In this document: piece after piece, positions 8,044-16,105 of the stretch
How positions within the stretch are numbered: the first letter of the stretch is position 1
How the letters are laid out: every line of letters starts with the position of its first letter
NCBI RefSeq assembly: GCF_036327005.1
Contig: NZ_JAUGZK010000004.1
Span: 124,001 to 188,000, forward strand
DNA: 64,000 bases
Direction: 5' to 3'
DNA from: Alkalimonas mucilaginosa
GTDB taxonomy: Bacteria > Pseudomonadota > Gammaproteobacteria > Enterobacterales > Alteromonadaceae
Notes under the pieces: generated by a model
Seen by the model: only the letters and a program-made list of their open reading frames with translations
What the model was told of the DNA's origin: nothing
Databases searched by the model: none
Made by a program: the position numbers and the translations under genes

Positions 8044-8511
8044 CTAGGTGGATGGATTGGATTGTGTAAAAGACACTGCTGCCTCAATGGCAAAGCGGTA
8101 ACCCTGTGGCCCCAGGCCACAAATCACGCCTTTGGCAATGTCCGAAAGATACGAGTGCTGCCGGAATGGCTCGCGGGCATGCACATTGCTCAGATGCACT
8201 TCGATGCAGGGAATGGCTACTGCCAGCAGGGCATCACGTAGGGCAATGCTGGTATGAGTGAAAGCACCGGGGTTGATGACAATAAAGTCTATCTTGCCCA
8301 GGCTCCGGTGAATGCGGTCGAGCAGTTCATGCTCGGCATTGCTCTGAAAGTGGCTAAGCTCCACGTTCAAACCCGAGGCAAAATCCTGCAGTTGCTGCAC
8401 CAGCTCCGTCAGGCTTTGCGAGCCATAGACCGAAGGCTCGCGTACACCCAGCATATTTAGATTGGGGCCATTTAACAACAGAATCCGCGTTTTATTCACC
8501 ATAAGCTGCAC
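8044..8511 (-). CDS. aroQ: 3-dehydroquinate dehydratase, type II
   Basis: Third step of the shikimate pathway, converting 3-dehydroquinate to 3-dehydroshikimate, as a dodecamer. Visible landmarks are LLLNGPNLNMLG, the active-site loop EPSVYGSQ with the catalytic Tyr, FQSNAEHELLD, and NPGAFTHTSIALRDAL with the catalytic His. Two starts compete: GTG at 8511 (AGGA 3 bases upstream) and ATG at 8502 (152 residues, AGGA 12 bases upstream). The extra three codons add nothing conserved. First gene of the aroQ-accBC operon; its promoter must lie in 8512-8744, where I cannot pick one with confidence. Confidence 0.96.
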   Translation of the reverse strand: MQLMVNKTRILLLNGPNLNMLGVREPSVYGSQSLTELVQQLQDFASGLNVELSHFQSNAEHELLDRIHRSLGKIDFIVINPGAFTHTSIALRDALLAVAIPCIEVHLSNVHAREPFRQHSYLSDIAKGVICGLGPQGYRFAIEAAVSFTQSNPST

Positions 8512-8651
8512 ATTTCCTGCACGTTCACGTTAGTTCTCTGCATTATGCCTGAAGCAGCCAGAATAAACAGCTGCCTCGAGCTTTATGAGTAAATAACGTG
8601 CGCTTGGTTCCGATTTAACGGCTTATTATAGTGAAATCGTGACAAATGGCA

Positions 8652-8687
8652 GCAAAATACTGGTCTAATCAGCAGGAAAAGACCAGT
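8652..8687 (-). terminator. Possible terminator after dsbD
   Basis: An 8-bp perfect stem (8659-8666 with 8680-8687, 13-base loop) is followed on the minus strand by ATTTTG. The large loop and short T run make it weak. Confidence 0.35.
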
Positions 8688-8744
8688 TTGTTCTCACTAA
8701 GCTGCCGTTTATACCCATATAGCGCCTTGTTGCGACATGGCAGC

Positions 8745-10532
8745 TTACTGCAGAATGGCTGCTAAATGGCGGGCAAAGGGGCGGGCTGCCATAAAGCCGG
8801 TGACACGGGATTGTGTCATTTCCTCACCATCGGCATCAAAGAACAGTAGGGTGGGCAGGCCCAGCACCTGATAGCGATCCAATAATTGCTGATTGGCCCG
8901 GGTCATGCGGGTGACATCAATTTTCAGCAGTACCATTTGCTGCAAGTAGGGCTGTACTTGCTCGGCCGGAAAGGTCAGCAGCTCGAACTCTTTGCAGGCC
9001 ACGCACCACTCCGCGTACAAATCCAGTAATACCACCTGGCCATTGGCTTTGGCCTCGGCCAGCGCCTGATCCAATTCTGCCTGATCGGCTACCAGCCGGA
9101 ACTGGCCCGGGGTTTGTTGCCCTGCAACAGTTGTTGCCATCGAAGGGCTGGCCGATTGAGGCCACAGCAGTTGCACATTAACCAGTACAGTTAAAATCAG
9201 CAGCAATTGCGCCGGTAGCCAGAGCGCGCTACGGGCTTTGGCACTGCTTAGTTGCTGCGATACATAATGCAGGTACAAGGCGGCAGACAAGGCTAGTACC
9301 GAGCCCAGCAGCAGAGTCACCCAGCCAGGCACAAAACGATCCAATAACCAGACCGGCACCGCCAGTAGCAAAAAGCCGAAGATATTTTTCACCGCATACA
9401 TCCACTGGCCGGCTTTAGGCAGCAGCTTAGCGCCCGAGCTGCCGAGGATCAGCAGTGGCAGGCCCATGCCCAGACTGAGTACATAGAGCGTAATGGCACC
9501 GCGCAGCAGATCGCCACTTTGCGCTACGTACAGCAGGGCGGCAGTCAATGGGGCTGTCGTACAAGGGGAGGCAATCAGGCCGGATAAGCTGCCCATCACA
9601 AAAGCGCCCTTGGCCGAGCCACGTTGTTGCTTGTTGCTGATAGCGGCAACTTTGGCCTGCCAGCCACTGGGTAAACTGAAGTTCAGGGCACCAAACATGG
9701 CAAGGGCCAGCAGCACAAACAACAGACTGACCAGCACTAATATCATCGGGTGTTGCAACATGGCCTGAAAACGTACCCCCAGGCTGGCAATCACTAAACC
9801 GAGCAAGGCATAGGTGAGTGCCATGCCCTGTACATAGGCAAAGGACAGGCGAAAGGCTTTCTTGTTGGATAAATCCTTGCCCTGACCGACAATAATACTG
9901 GATAAAATCGGGTACATCGGAAACACGCACGGGGTAAACGCCAGGCCAAGGCCTAACACAAAGAACACGCCCAGCGTCAGTAAGAAGCCGGAACCTGCCA
10001 GACGCTCGGCCAGGGTATTCTGGCTGGATACCGGTGCAGAAGCGGAAGTGGCTGCAGTACCGTTGGCAGCATCGACGGCAGAGCTACCGGAAGATTCGCC
10101 AAGCGGCACCGTTTTGGTGGTGGGCGGGTAGCAAAAGCCAGCTTCAGCACAGCCCTGATAACGCACCCGTAACTCGGCGTCCTCGCCAATATCCGATAAG
10201 GGCAGGCGCAAAATCACCTGATGGTAGTACACATCGGTCACACCGAAGAATTCGTCTTCAATGGTCATGGCCGCCGGGTAGCTGGGGTGTGAGAAACTTA
10301 CCGCAATACCGGCAAACTGAAATTGCTCTTTGTACAGATAATAGCCGTCGGCAATGGTCCAGCTAAGCAGCAGCTCATCGTCCTGTTGGCGAAAATCAAA
10401 CTGAAAGGCCTGATCGACCGGTAAAAAGCGTGACGACTCACCGGTAATGGCAGCCAATACACTGTCATTGGCCTGGGCCGGCAACAGCGCCAGCCAGCAC
10501 AACAACACGCCAGTCAATAACGATCGTAACAT
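8745..10532 (-). CDS. dsbD: Thiol:disulfide interchange protein DsbD
   Basis: Inner-membrane protein that moves electrons from cytoplasmic thioredoxin to periplasmic DsbC, DsbG and CcmG. After a signal peptide (to about residue 22) comes the periplasmic alpha domain with its Cys pair (CAEAGFCYPP). The eight-helix beta domain follows, with a Cys in TPCVFPMYP and another in ASPCTTAPL. The C-terminal thioredoxin-fold gamma domain has the WCVACK active site. At 595 residues it has family length (E. coli 565) and all six redox cysteines are visible. Divergent from groES, sharing a 242-base intergenic region. Confidence 0.97.
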   Translation of the reverse strand: MLRSLLTGVLLCWLALLPAQANDSVLAAITGESSRFLPVDQAFQFDFRQQDDELLLSWTIADGYYLYKEQFQFAGIAVSFSHPSYPAAMTIEDEFFGVTDVYYHQVILRLPLSDIGEDAELRVRYQGCAEAGFCYPPTTKTVPLGESSGSSAVDAANGTAATSASAPVSSQNTLAERLAGSGFLLTLGVFFVLGLGLAFTPCVFPMYPILSSIIVGQGKDLSNKKAFRLSFAYVQGMALTYALLGLVIASLGVRFQAMLQHPMILVLVSLLFVLLALAMFGALNFSLPSGWQAKVAAISNKQQRGSAKGAFVMGSLSGLIASPCTTAPLTAALLYVAQSGDLLRGAITLYVLSLGMGLPLLILGSSGAKLLPKAGQWMYAVKNIFGFLLLAVPVWLLDRFVPGWVTLLLGSVLALSAALYLHYVSQQLSSAKARSALWLPAQLLLILTVLVNVQLLWPQSASPSMATTVAGQQTPGQFRLVADQAELDQALAEAKANGQVVLLDLYAEWCVACKEFELLTFPAEQVQPYLQQMVLLKIDVTRMTRANQQLLDRYQVLGLPTLLFFDADGEEMTQSRVTGFMAARPFARHLAAILQ

Positions 10533-10685
10533 CTATCGGCTCTCTTCTTGGTTTCAGGCAGGTCAGACTATACGCTGCCCGACAGGTTCCAGTCTTGTCT
10601 GAAGCGATACAATACCAGTTTGCTGCTATCATTAGCAAAATCTGTTGCCACACAGATCTCTGCAGAAAATTTTTTTAGCTTCCCC

Positions 10686-10715
10686 CTTGGATTCAGTTTT
10701 TGCTTGCCCCATATA
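10686..10715 (+). promoter_or_regulatory. Heat-shock (sigma-32) promoter of groESL
   Basis: CTTGGA (10686-10691, preceded by CCCC), a 15-base spacer and CCCCATATA (10707-10715) fit the RpoH consensus CTTGAAA / CCCCATNT closely. It lies about 60 bases upstream of groES. No CIRCE element is present here. Confidence 0.75.
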
Positions 10716-10774
10716 CAGCGCAACCCATTTTAACAACCCATGTTAAAACGCAAACTCGCTTTAGGAGATAGAGC

Positions 10775-11068
10775 ATGAATATTCGTCCTTTACATGACCG
10801 CGTCATCATCAAACGTCAGGAAGCTGAATCCAAGTCAGCCGGTGGTATCGTTCTGACTGGCTCTGCTGCAGAAAAATCCACCCGCGGTACCGTGATCGCC
10901 GTTGGCAATGGCCGCATTCTGGATAACGGTGATGTGAAAGCACTGGATGTCAAAGTTGGCGACACTGTGATTTTCAACGATGGTTACGGCGTTAAGACGC
11001 AAAAAATTGATGGTGAAGAAGTGCTGATCGTCAGTGAGAACGATATCCTGGCTGTTGTCGAAGCCTAA
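10775..11068 (+). CDS. groES: Co-chaperonin GroES (Hsp10)
   Basis: The seven-subunit lid of the GroEL folding chamber. The 97-residue protein opens with MNIRPLHDRVIIKR and carries the mobile loop (SKSAGGIVLTGSAAEKS), the GroEL-binding IVLTG tripeptide region and the roof loop. AGGAG stands 7 bases before the ATG. It is followed by groEL after 38 bases. Expression is probably driven by the sigma-32 promoter at 10686-10715; rpoH itself is encoded in this window. Confidence 0.98.
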   Translation: MNIRPLHDRVIIKRQEAESKSAGGIVLTGSAAEKSTRGTVIAVGNGRILDNGDVKALDVKVGDTVIFNDGYGVKTQKIDGEEVLIVSENDILAVVEA

Positions 11069-11106
11069 TCAATCATTGCACTAACTGAATTTAGAGGAAA
11101 ATGAAA

Positions 11107-12750
11107 ATGGCAGCAAAAGAAGTTCGTTTTGGTGATGATGCCCGCAATAAAATGCTGAAAGGCGTCAATATTCTGGCCAATGCCGTTCGTGTCACTCTGG
11201 GTCCGAAAGGCCGCAATGTGATTCTGGATAAATCCTTCGGTTCACCGCTGATCACCAAAGATGGTGTGTCTGTCGCCAAAGAAATCGAGCTGGAAGACAA
11301 GTTCGAAAATATGGGCGCTCAGATGGTGAAAGAAGTTGCTTCTAAAGCCAATGACGAAGCCGGTGATGGCACCACCACCGCCACAGTACTGGCTCAAAGC
11401 ATTATCAACGAAGGTGTGAAAGCCGTTGCTGCTGGCATGAACCCAATGGATCTGAAACGCGGTATCGACAAAGCTGTGGTTGAAGCCGTTGCTGAATTGA
11501 AAAACCTGTCTCAGCCGTGTGCTGATAGCAAGTCAGTTGCTCAGGTAGGTACTATTTCTGCGAATTCGGACTCAGAAATTGGCCAAATCATCGCCGATGC
11601 AATGGACAAAGTAGGTAAAGAAGGCGTGATCACGGTCGAAGAAGGCCAGGCGCTGGCCAACGAGCTGGACGTGGTTGAAGGCATGCAGTTTGACCGTGGT
11701 TACCTGTCTCCATATTTCATCAACAACCAGGAAGCTGGTCAGGTTGAGCTGGAAAGCCCGTTTATCCTGAATGTGGATAAAAAAATCTCCAACATCCGTG
11801 AGCTGTTGCCGGTGCTGGAAGGTGTGGCCAAAGCAGGCAAGCCATTGCTGATCATCGCTGAAGACGTGGAAGGTGAAGCCTTAGCTACGCTGGTGGTGAA
11901 TAACATGCGCGGTATCGTCAAAGTGGCGGCAGTCAAAGCACCAGGTTTCGGTGACCGCCGTAAAGCCATGTTGCAGGACATCGCTGTACTGACCAACGGT
12001 ACTGTGATTTCAGAAGAAATCGGCCTGGATCTGGAAAAAGCCACGCTGGAAGACTTAGGTACTGCCAAGCGCGTGGTACTGACCAAAGACAACACCACCA
12101 TCATTGATGGTGCTGGTGACGAAGCAGCCATTGCTGGCCGCGTGAAGCAAATCCGTCAGCAAATCGAAGAAGCGACCTCGGATTACGACAAAGAAAAACT
12201 GCAAGAGCGTCTGGCCAAGCTGGCTGGCGGTGTTGCGGTGATCAAGGTTGGTGCTTCGACTGAAATCGAAATGAAAGAGAAGAAAGCCCGCGTTGAAGAC
12301 GCGCTGCACGCAACCCGTGCTGCGGTGGAAGAAGGCGTGGTCCCTGGTGGTGGTGTCGCTCTGGTTCGTGTTGCTGCCAAGCTGGCAGGCCTGACGGCAG
12401 AGAACGAAGACCAGAACCACGGCATCAAAATCGCCCTGCGTGCGATGGAAGCTCCTCTGCGTCAAATCGTCGCCAACGCCGGTGAAGAGCCGTCTGTGGT
12501 CGTGAACAAAGTAAAAGATGGTTCTGGCAACTACGGTTACAACGCAGCCAACGAAACCTATGGTGACATGCTGGAAATGGGTATCCTGGATCCAACCAAA
12601 GTAACCCGTTCTGCACTGCAGTTCGCTGCTTCTGTTGGTTCATTGATGATCACCACCGAAGCCATGGTGACCGAAGTACCAAAAGACGAAGCCGCTGCCC
12701 CAGATATGGGTGGCATGGGCGGAATGGGTGGCATGGGCGGCATGATGTGA
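11107..12750 (+). CDS. groEL: Chaperonin GroEL (Hsp60)
   Basis: ATP-driven tetradecameric folding chamber, partner of GroES. The equatorial ATP site shows TLGPKGRNV and the DGTTTATVLA loop; the apical and intermediate domains follow; and the C-terminus is the usual flexible GGM-repeat tail. Two adjacent starts exist (ATG 11101 and 11107). I take the second because it begins MAAKEVRFG as in E. coli, has AGAGGA 8 bases upstream, and gives 547 residues (548 in E. coli). It ends at a strong terminator. Single chaperonin operon in the window. Confidence 0.98.
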   Translation: MAAKEVRFGDDARNKMLKGVNILANAVRVTLGPKGRNVILDKSFGSPLITKDGVSVAKEIELEDKFENMGAQMVKEVASKANDEAGDGTTTATVLAQSIINEGVKAVAAGMNPMDLKRGIDKAVVEAVAELKNLSQPCADSKSVAQVGTISANSDSEIGQIIADAMDKVGKEGVITVEEGQALANELDVVEGMQFDRGYLSPYFINNQEAGQVELESPFILNVDKKISNIRELLPVLEGVAKAGKPLLIIAEDVEGEALATLVVNNMRGIVKVAAVKAPGFGDRRKAMLQDIAVLTNGTVISEEIGLDLEKATLEDLGTAKRVVLTKDNTTIIDGAGDEAAIAGRVKQIRQQIEEATSDYDKEKLQERLAKLAGGVAVIKVGASTEIEMKEKKARVEDALHATRAAVEEGVVPGGGVALVRVAAKLAGLTAENEDQNHGIKIALRAMEAPLRQIVANAGEEPSVVVNKVKDGSGNYGYNAANETYGDMLEMGILDPTKVTRSALQFAASVGSLMITTEAMVTEVPKDEAAAPDMGGMGGMGGMGGMM

Positions 12751-12779
12751 TGCCCTCAGACCCCGTCTGAACCCCTGAA

Positions 12780-12806
12780 AACCCGGCCTTGGTGCCGGGT
12801 TTTTTA
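12780..12806 (+). terminator. Terminator of groESL
   Basis: An 8-bp GC-rich stem (12780-12787 with 12794-12801, 6-base loop) runs into a T tract, about 30 bases after the groEL stop. Confidence 0.88.
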
Positions 12807-12891
12807 TTGGGTAGCGTTCTGGAAACAGGCACAATAAATAACAATAAATGACAACTTAATGAATCCAATTCAGTCTATAGTCATATAATAT

Positions 12892-12908
12892 TGACTAGAA
12901 TTTAGTCA
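12892..12908. promoter_or_regulatory. Palindrome TGACTA-N5-TAGTCA upstream of the DUF3016 gene
   Basis: Perfect 6-bp inverted repeat with a 5-base centre, 60 bases before the start of the DUF3016 gene and overlapping a TTGACT that could serve as a -35. The shape suggests a dimeric regulator site; I cannot name the regulator. Confidence 0.4.
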
Positions 12909-12967
12909 GGCTCGATCGCTGTGTTGTCGGGCTTGGTAGCGGTGTATGCTATTAATTGGAGGCAACA

Positions 12968-13531
12968 ATGACCACACCTATTTGGCGCAAACTAATGATG
13001 GCAGGTGCCCTGGCTGGGCTGATGAGCGCAAGCTTTCATGGTCTGGCGGAGGATGCATCCAACTTAACCCTGACTTTCCAGGAGCCGGAAAAGTTCACCG
13101 ATATCCGGCCCGCCAATGAAAGCCGGGCGCGTTTTCGTGAGCGGACACTGGCAGGTTTTGAGCGAATTTTTGAAGAATTTGCCGCCGAGCTACCGGAAGG
13201 TTATCAATGGCAGGTGACAGTGACGGACATTGATTTGGCCGGTGATGTCAATCCGATGTACAGCCGCACAGGGCAGGATATCCGGGTGGTGAAAGACTTG
13301 TACTCACCCAGAGTCGCTTTTACGCATGTGCTGCGTGATGGCTATGGCGAGCAGGTCGCCGCTGGTGATGAAAACCTTCGTGATATGGGGTTTTTGCAAA
13401 GTCCGCGCATGGTGGGACCACGTCACCAGGAGCTACGTTACGAGTACACCATGTTAAAGCGTTGGTTTGAGCGTGACCTGATGCCACAAATTGAAGCACA
13501 TCAGGCCAAATTACCTAAAGTGAGCGAGTAG
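12968..13531 (+). CDS. DUF3016 periplasmic protein
   Basis: Conserved protein of unknown function, 187 residues. The N-terminus is a signal peptide ending near SFHGLAE. The mature part has features I associate with DUF3016: an F-x-x-P-E-K-F-T-D-I-R opening, the segment VTVTDIDLAGD, and IRVVKDLYSPR followed by a beta-rich region ending in an amphipathic RWFERDLMPQIEAH. The ATG at 12968 is preferred to an in-frame TTG at 12956 because GGAGG stands 5 bases before it. The gene stands alone between terminators, so it is monocistronic. Exported location is clear; its job is unknown. Confidence 0.85.
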   Translation: MTTPIWRKLMMAGALAGLMSASFHGLAEDASNLTLTFQEPEKFTDIRPANESRARFRERTLAGFERIFEEFAAELPEGYQWQVTVTDIDLAGDVNPMYSRTGQDIRVVKDLYSPRVAFTHVLRDGYGEQVAAGDENLRDMGFLQSPRMVGPRHQELRYEYTMLKRWFERDLMPQIEAHQAKLPKVSE

Positions 13532-13547
13532 TAAGCCTGGCTGGGTA

Positions 13548-13576
13548 AAAACGGCAAGCCTTGAGCTTGCCGTTTT
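13548..13576. terminator. Bidirectional terminator between the DUF3016 gene and the small minus-strand gene
   Basis: A 12-bp perfect stem (13548-13559 with 13565-13576, 5-base loop) has A-rich and T-rich flanks on opposite arms, so it can end transcripts from both converging genes. Confidence 0.85.
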
Positions 13577-13578
13577 GC

Positions 13579-13890
13579 TTAATGGGTTTTTAAAGCTTGC
13601 TGGAACTCTTGCAAGGTTTGATGCAGTTGTTTTAGTTGCTGTACTGCTCGTTGCAAGGTCGCGGTACTGAACTGCTGGCTTTGACGCATGGCAGCCACCA
13701 GTTCGGCGGTTTCGGCTAAGTACGGCATAAAGCGGGCACTTTGTACCTGAAAACCGGCACTGGCCGGGAAAATTGCCTGATACTTACCTTTCCCCTGCTG
13801 CTTTAATGCATCCAAGGTCTGATCGGCATCCAGCGCTTTGCGGTACAACTCTTTCAGGTTGGTATCCAGTTGGTCTAGCAGTTGGTCCAT
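13579..13890 (-). CDS. Conserved small helical protein, unknown function
   Basis: A 103-residue cytosolic protein that I do not recognise. It is almost entirely predicted helix: an N-terminal helix (MDQLLDQLDTNLKELYRKAL), a short loop with GKGKYQAIFP and an aromatic FQVQSARFMPYL segment, then a long Gln-rich helix with heptad spacing (LQRAVQQLKQLHQTLQEFQQ) that could form a coiled coil. No signal peptide or metal motif. An in-frame ATG at 13914 would add 8 residues; neither start has a good ribosome site. Divergent from the MerC-like gene, with a Zur-like palindrome between them. Confidence 0.65.
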   Translation of the reverse strand: MDQLLDQLDTNLKELYRKALDADQTLDALKQQGKGKYQAIFPASAGFQVQSARFMPYLAETAELVAAMRQSQQFSTATLQRAVQQLKQLHQTLQEFQQALKTH

Positions 13891-13983
13891 AGTCCCGGTC
13901 TCATACAACATCATGCGGCAATTATGCCATAAAGCCTGGCGACCCGCAGCCGCTTCAGCTCGCTCTGTATTTCATTTTTTGCC

Positions 13984-14006
13984 GATTTGTTATATCATCT
14001 CATTCC
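13984..14006. promoter_or_regulatory. Zur-like operator upstream of the MerC-domain gene
   Basis: GATTTGTTATATCAT followed by CTCATTCC. It shares the 15-base core GATTTGTTATA[A/T]CAT with the site at 5035 and, counted by eye, agrees with the E. coli Zur consensus at 16 of 22 informative positions. The right half is degenerate. It lies 24 bases before the MerC start. Confidence 0.5.
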
Positions 14007-14030
14007 TGTTGCTCATCGAAGGTAATTACA

Positions 14031-14459
14031 GTGCTTAGCCTGGGACGAAATGTATTGGATAAAGCGGGTATTGCGCTCACATCATTGTGTGCTGTGCACT
14101 GCATTGTACTGCCGGTGTTGCTGCCAGTGCTGCCTTTGCTGGGTGCCAGCTTTTTGGCCGATGAAAGCTTTGAGCGGGCCGTCTTACTACTGACCATGGT
14201 GTTGGGCTTCATAGCCTTGTTCTCCGGTTTTCACCGTTATCACCGCAAGCTTTACCCATTTTATTCGCTGTTTTTAGGTGGCTTTATTTATTGGCACAAA
14301 GATATTTTCGGCCATCACTGGGAGCCGGCGGTGTTGACCATTGGCGCTGCTTTTGTGGTGCTGGCTCATGTGATGAATATGCGGCTGTGTCAGCGCTGCA
14401 GCGGTTGCAAAACAGAGGTTGATTGCAAAGATAATGAGGCTGTGACCCAGCAAAGTTAA
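14031..14459 (+). CDS. MerC-domain inner-membrane protein
   Basis: Small membrane protein of 142 residues with four predicted transmembrane helices. The first carries the Cys-His-Cys pattern CAVHC, typical of MerC, where such cysteines move Hg(II) across the inner membrane. The C-terminal tail has a second cysteine cluster, CQRCSGCKTEVDC, likely a cytosolic metal site. No other mer genes are nearby, so mercury resistance is unlikely to be its role. The Zur-like site upstream points to zinc or another soft metal instead. The start is GTG at 14031 (AAGG 8 bases upstream). Family assignment is fairly secure; substrate is inference. Confidence 0.8.
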   Translation: MLSLGRNVLDKAGIALTSLCAVHCIVLPVLLPVLPLLGASFLADESFERAVLLLTMVLGFIALFSGFHRYHRKLYPFYSLFLGGFIYWHKDIFGHHWEPAVLTIGAAFVVLAHVMNMRLCQRCSGCKTEVDCKDNEAVTQQS

Positions 14460-14462
14460 AGC

Positions 14463-15161
14463 TTAGCCGCCTTCGAATGCCCACACCCGGCTGCGCGCCG
14501 GGTAATTGGTAAAGATACCATCCACACCCAGCTGCTGCATCGCACTGATGTCATCCAGCCCATCCACGGTATAGACAAAGACTTTCAAACCGAGTTGATG
14601 GGCGTCATGCACCAGTTGCTGGTCGATAAAATTCAGATCGCAGTGCACCGAGTACATGCCTAAATCGTGCACGTACTGAGCATAGTTCAGTTGCAGACTG
14701 GCGGTAAGCGCCCCCAATCGCAGCTCTGGCAACGCCTGTTTTAACTGCAGCAGCAGATGATGATTAAAAGACGACACCAGCACATCACTGAGTGATAAGC
14801 CAAGCTCTTGCTCAGCTTTGGCCAGTAAGGCCAGCAGGGGCTGAGCCGTGTCTTTGCCTTTCAGTTCGATATTCAACCAGCAGCGGTCTTGTACCAGCTC
14901 CAGCACCTGCCACAGAGTTGGAATGGGCTCGCCCTCACCGGCATCCAGCTGTTGCAAATACGCCAGGCTATGCTGGTAAATGGTGCCAGTCCCATTGGTG
15001 GTGCGCTCCAGCTTGGGATCGTGTATCACGATCAGTTCGCCTTCTACCGCATACACATCCACTTCAATGGCATCGGCGCCCTGCAAAATGGCCTGAGCGA
15101 TGGCCAGCAAGGTATTCTCCGGAAACTCACCACTGGCACCCCGGTGGGCAATGATCTGCAT
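14463..15161 (-). CDS. ugpQ: Glycerophosphodiester phosphodiesterase
   Basis: Cytosolic enzyme splitting glycerophosphodiesters into glycerol-3-phosphate and an alcohol. The GDPD TIM barrel is clear: AHRGASGEFPENT (catalytic His), AIEVDVY and IHDPKLERTTNG (metal and catalytic His), NIELKG, and the C-terminal VYTVDG / GVDGIFTNYP. It lacks a signal peptide and is 232 residues long, so it resembles cytosolic UgpQ rather than periplasmic GlpQ. It is convergent with the MerC gene (3 bases apart) and downstream of psd, consistent with phospholipid turnover. The symbol is by family; no ugp transporter genes are adjacent. Confidence 0.9.
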   Translation of the reverse strand: MQIIAHRGASGEFPENTLLAIAQAILQGADAIEVDVYAVEGELIVIHDPKLERTTNGTGTIYQHSLAYLQQLDAGEGEPIPTLWQVLELVQDRCWLNIELKGKDTAQPLLALLAKAEQELGLSLSDVLVSSFNHHLLLQLKQALPELRLGALTASLQLNYAQYVHDLGMYSVHCDLNFIDQQLVHDAHQLGLKVFVYTVDGLDDISAMQQLGVDGIFTNYPARSRVWAFEGG

Positions 15162-15218
15162 ACAGGCTCCTTAAAAACGATGCTGGTGCTTAGCCTAATT
15201 GGCCGTCAATGGCTGCCG

Positions 15219-16088
15219 TTAGTCGTTTGGCTGCAGTCTTTTGGCAAAAGCTGCGCCCATGCGAGTGGTACTGCCGGGCTGCTGGTCGGCTAAAAATTCC
15301 AGTTGCTCTGGGGCAAACGCCAACACCACAGTGGAGCCCAGTTTAAAGCGACCCATTTCGGCGCCTTTTTCCAGTCGCACCGCTGTGGGGCCGGTGGCCG
15401 GGTACTGCCAGCGATGCACGGTTTTACCCGTTGGTGGTGTAATGGTGCCGGCCCACACCGTTTCGATGCTGGCAACAATGGTCGCACCGACCAAGACCAG
15501 CGCCATCGGGCCCAGCTCGGTATCAAAGATGGTGACTACCCGCTCGTTGCGGGCAAACAGGTTAGGGACATTTTCTGCAGTTAAAGGATTGACGGAGAAC
15601 AAATCGCCCGGCACATAGATCATTTCGCGCAGGGTGCCGCTTACCGGCATATGGATGCGATGGTAATCTTTCGGTGCCAGATAGATGGTCGCAAATAGAC
15701 CGCCCAAAAAGGGCGCCGCGGTCTCGGCTTCACCACCCAGCAGGCTTTGCAGCGAATAATCGTGGTTCTTAGCCTGTACCAGCTTGCCATCGGTAATGGG
15801 GCCCAACTGACTGATGGTGCCATCGACCGGGTGAGCGATGATATCGGCAGCGTCCGCCAGTGGCCGGATACCGTCTTTGAGTGGCCGGGTAAAAAACTCA
15901 TTAAAGCTGCGGTACTCACGCGCCTGCTCAAACTTGGCTTCGGTCATATCGATTTTATAGGCTTTGATAAACAGCTTGATCAGCAGATGGCTGAAAAAGC
16001 CCAATCTGGCGGCTGCCAGGTAACCGACCAGTCGCGAGATCAGGTGCTTGGGCAGAATGTATTGCAGGATGATTTTTACTTGGTCCAT
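15219..16088 (-). CDS. psd: Phosphatidylserine decarboxylase proenzyme
   Basis: Makes phosphatidylethanolamine from phosphatidylserine at the inner membrane. The chain cleaves itself within LGST near the C-terminus (RFKLGSTVVLAF), where Ser becomes the pyruvoyl group. The other catalytic residues are the Asp of HPVDG and the His of YHRIHMP. At 289 residues it has normal length (E. coli 322, which has a longer tail). It is preceded by rsgA with a 17-base gap, the conserved rsgA-psd pair. Confidence 0.96.
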   Translation of the reverse strand: MDQVKIILQYILPKHLISRLVGYLAAARLGFFSHLLIKLFIKAYKIDMTEAKFEQAREYRSFNEFFTRPLKDGIRPLADAADIIAHPVDGTISQLGPITDGKLVQAKNHDYSLQSLLGGEAETAAPFLGGLFATIYLAPKDYHRIHMPVSGTLREMIYVPGDLFSVNPLTAENVPNLFARNERVVTIFDTELGPMALVLVGATIVASIETVWAGTITPPTGKTVHRWQYPATGPTAVRLEKGAEMGRFKLGSTVVLAFAPEQLEFLADQQPGSTTRMGAAFAKRLQPND

Positions 16089-16105
16089 AACGGGCTCTTT
16101 TGCTG

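Noticed and set aside
9427..9930. 167-codon frame within dsbD in another register
   Set aside because: Cys-rich composition results from the shifted reading of membrane-helix codons; dsbD is intact.
10533..10774. CIRCE upstream of groES
   Set aside because: I looked for TTAGCACTC and GAGTGCTAA in the dsbD-groES gap and found neither; only a sigma-32 promoter is present.
12055..12465. Antisense frames over groEL
   Set aside because: Complement of a highly biased gene; no independent evidence.
14031..14459. Mercury-resistance operon
   Set aside because: Only a MerC-domain gene is present; no merR, merT, merP or merA nearby.
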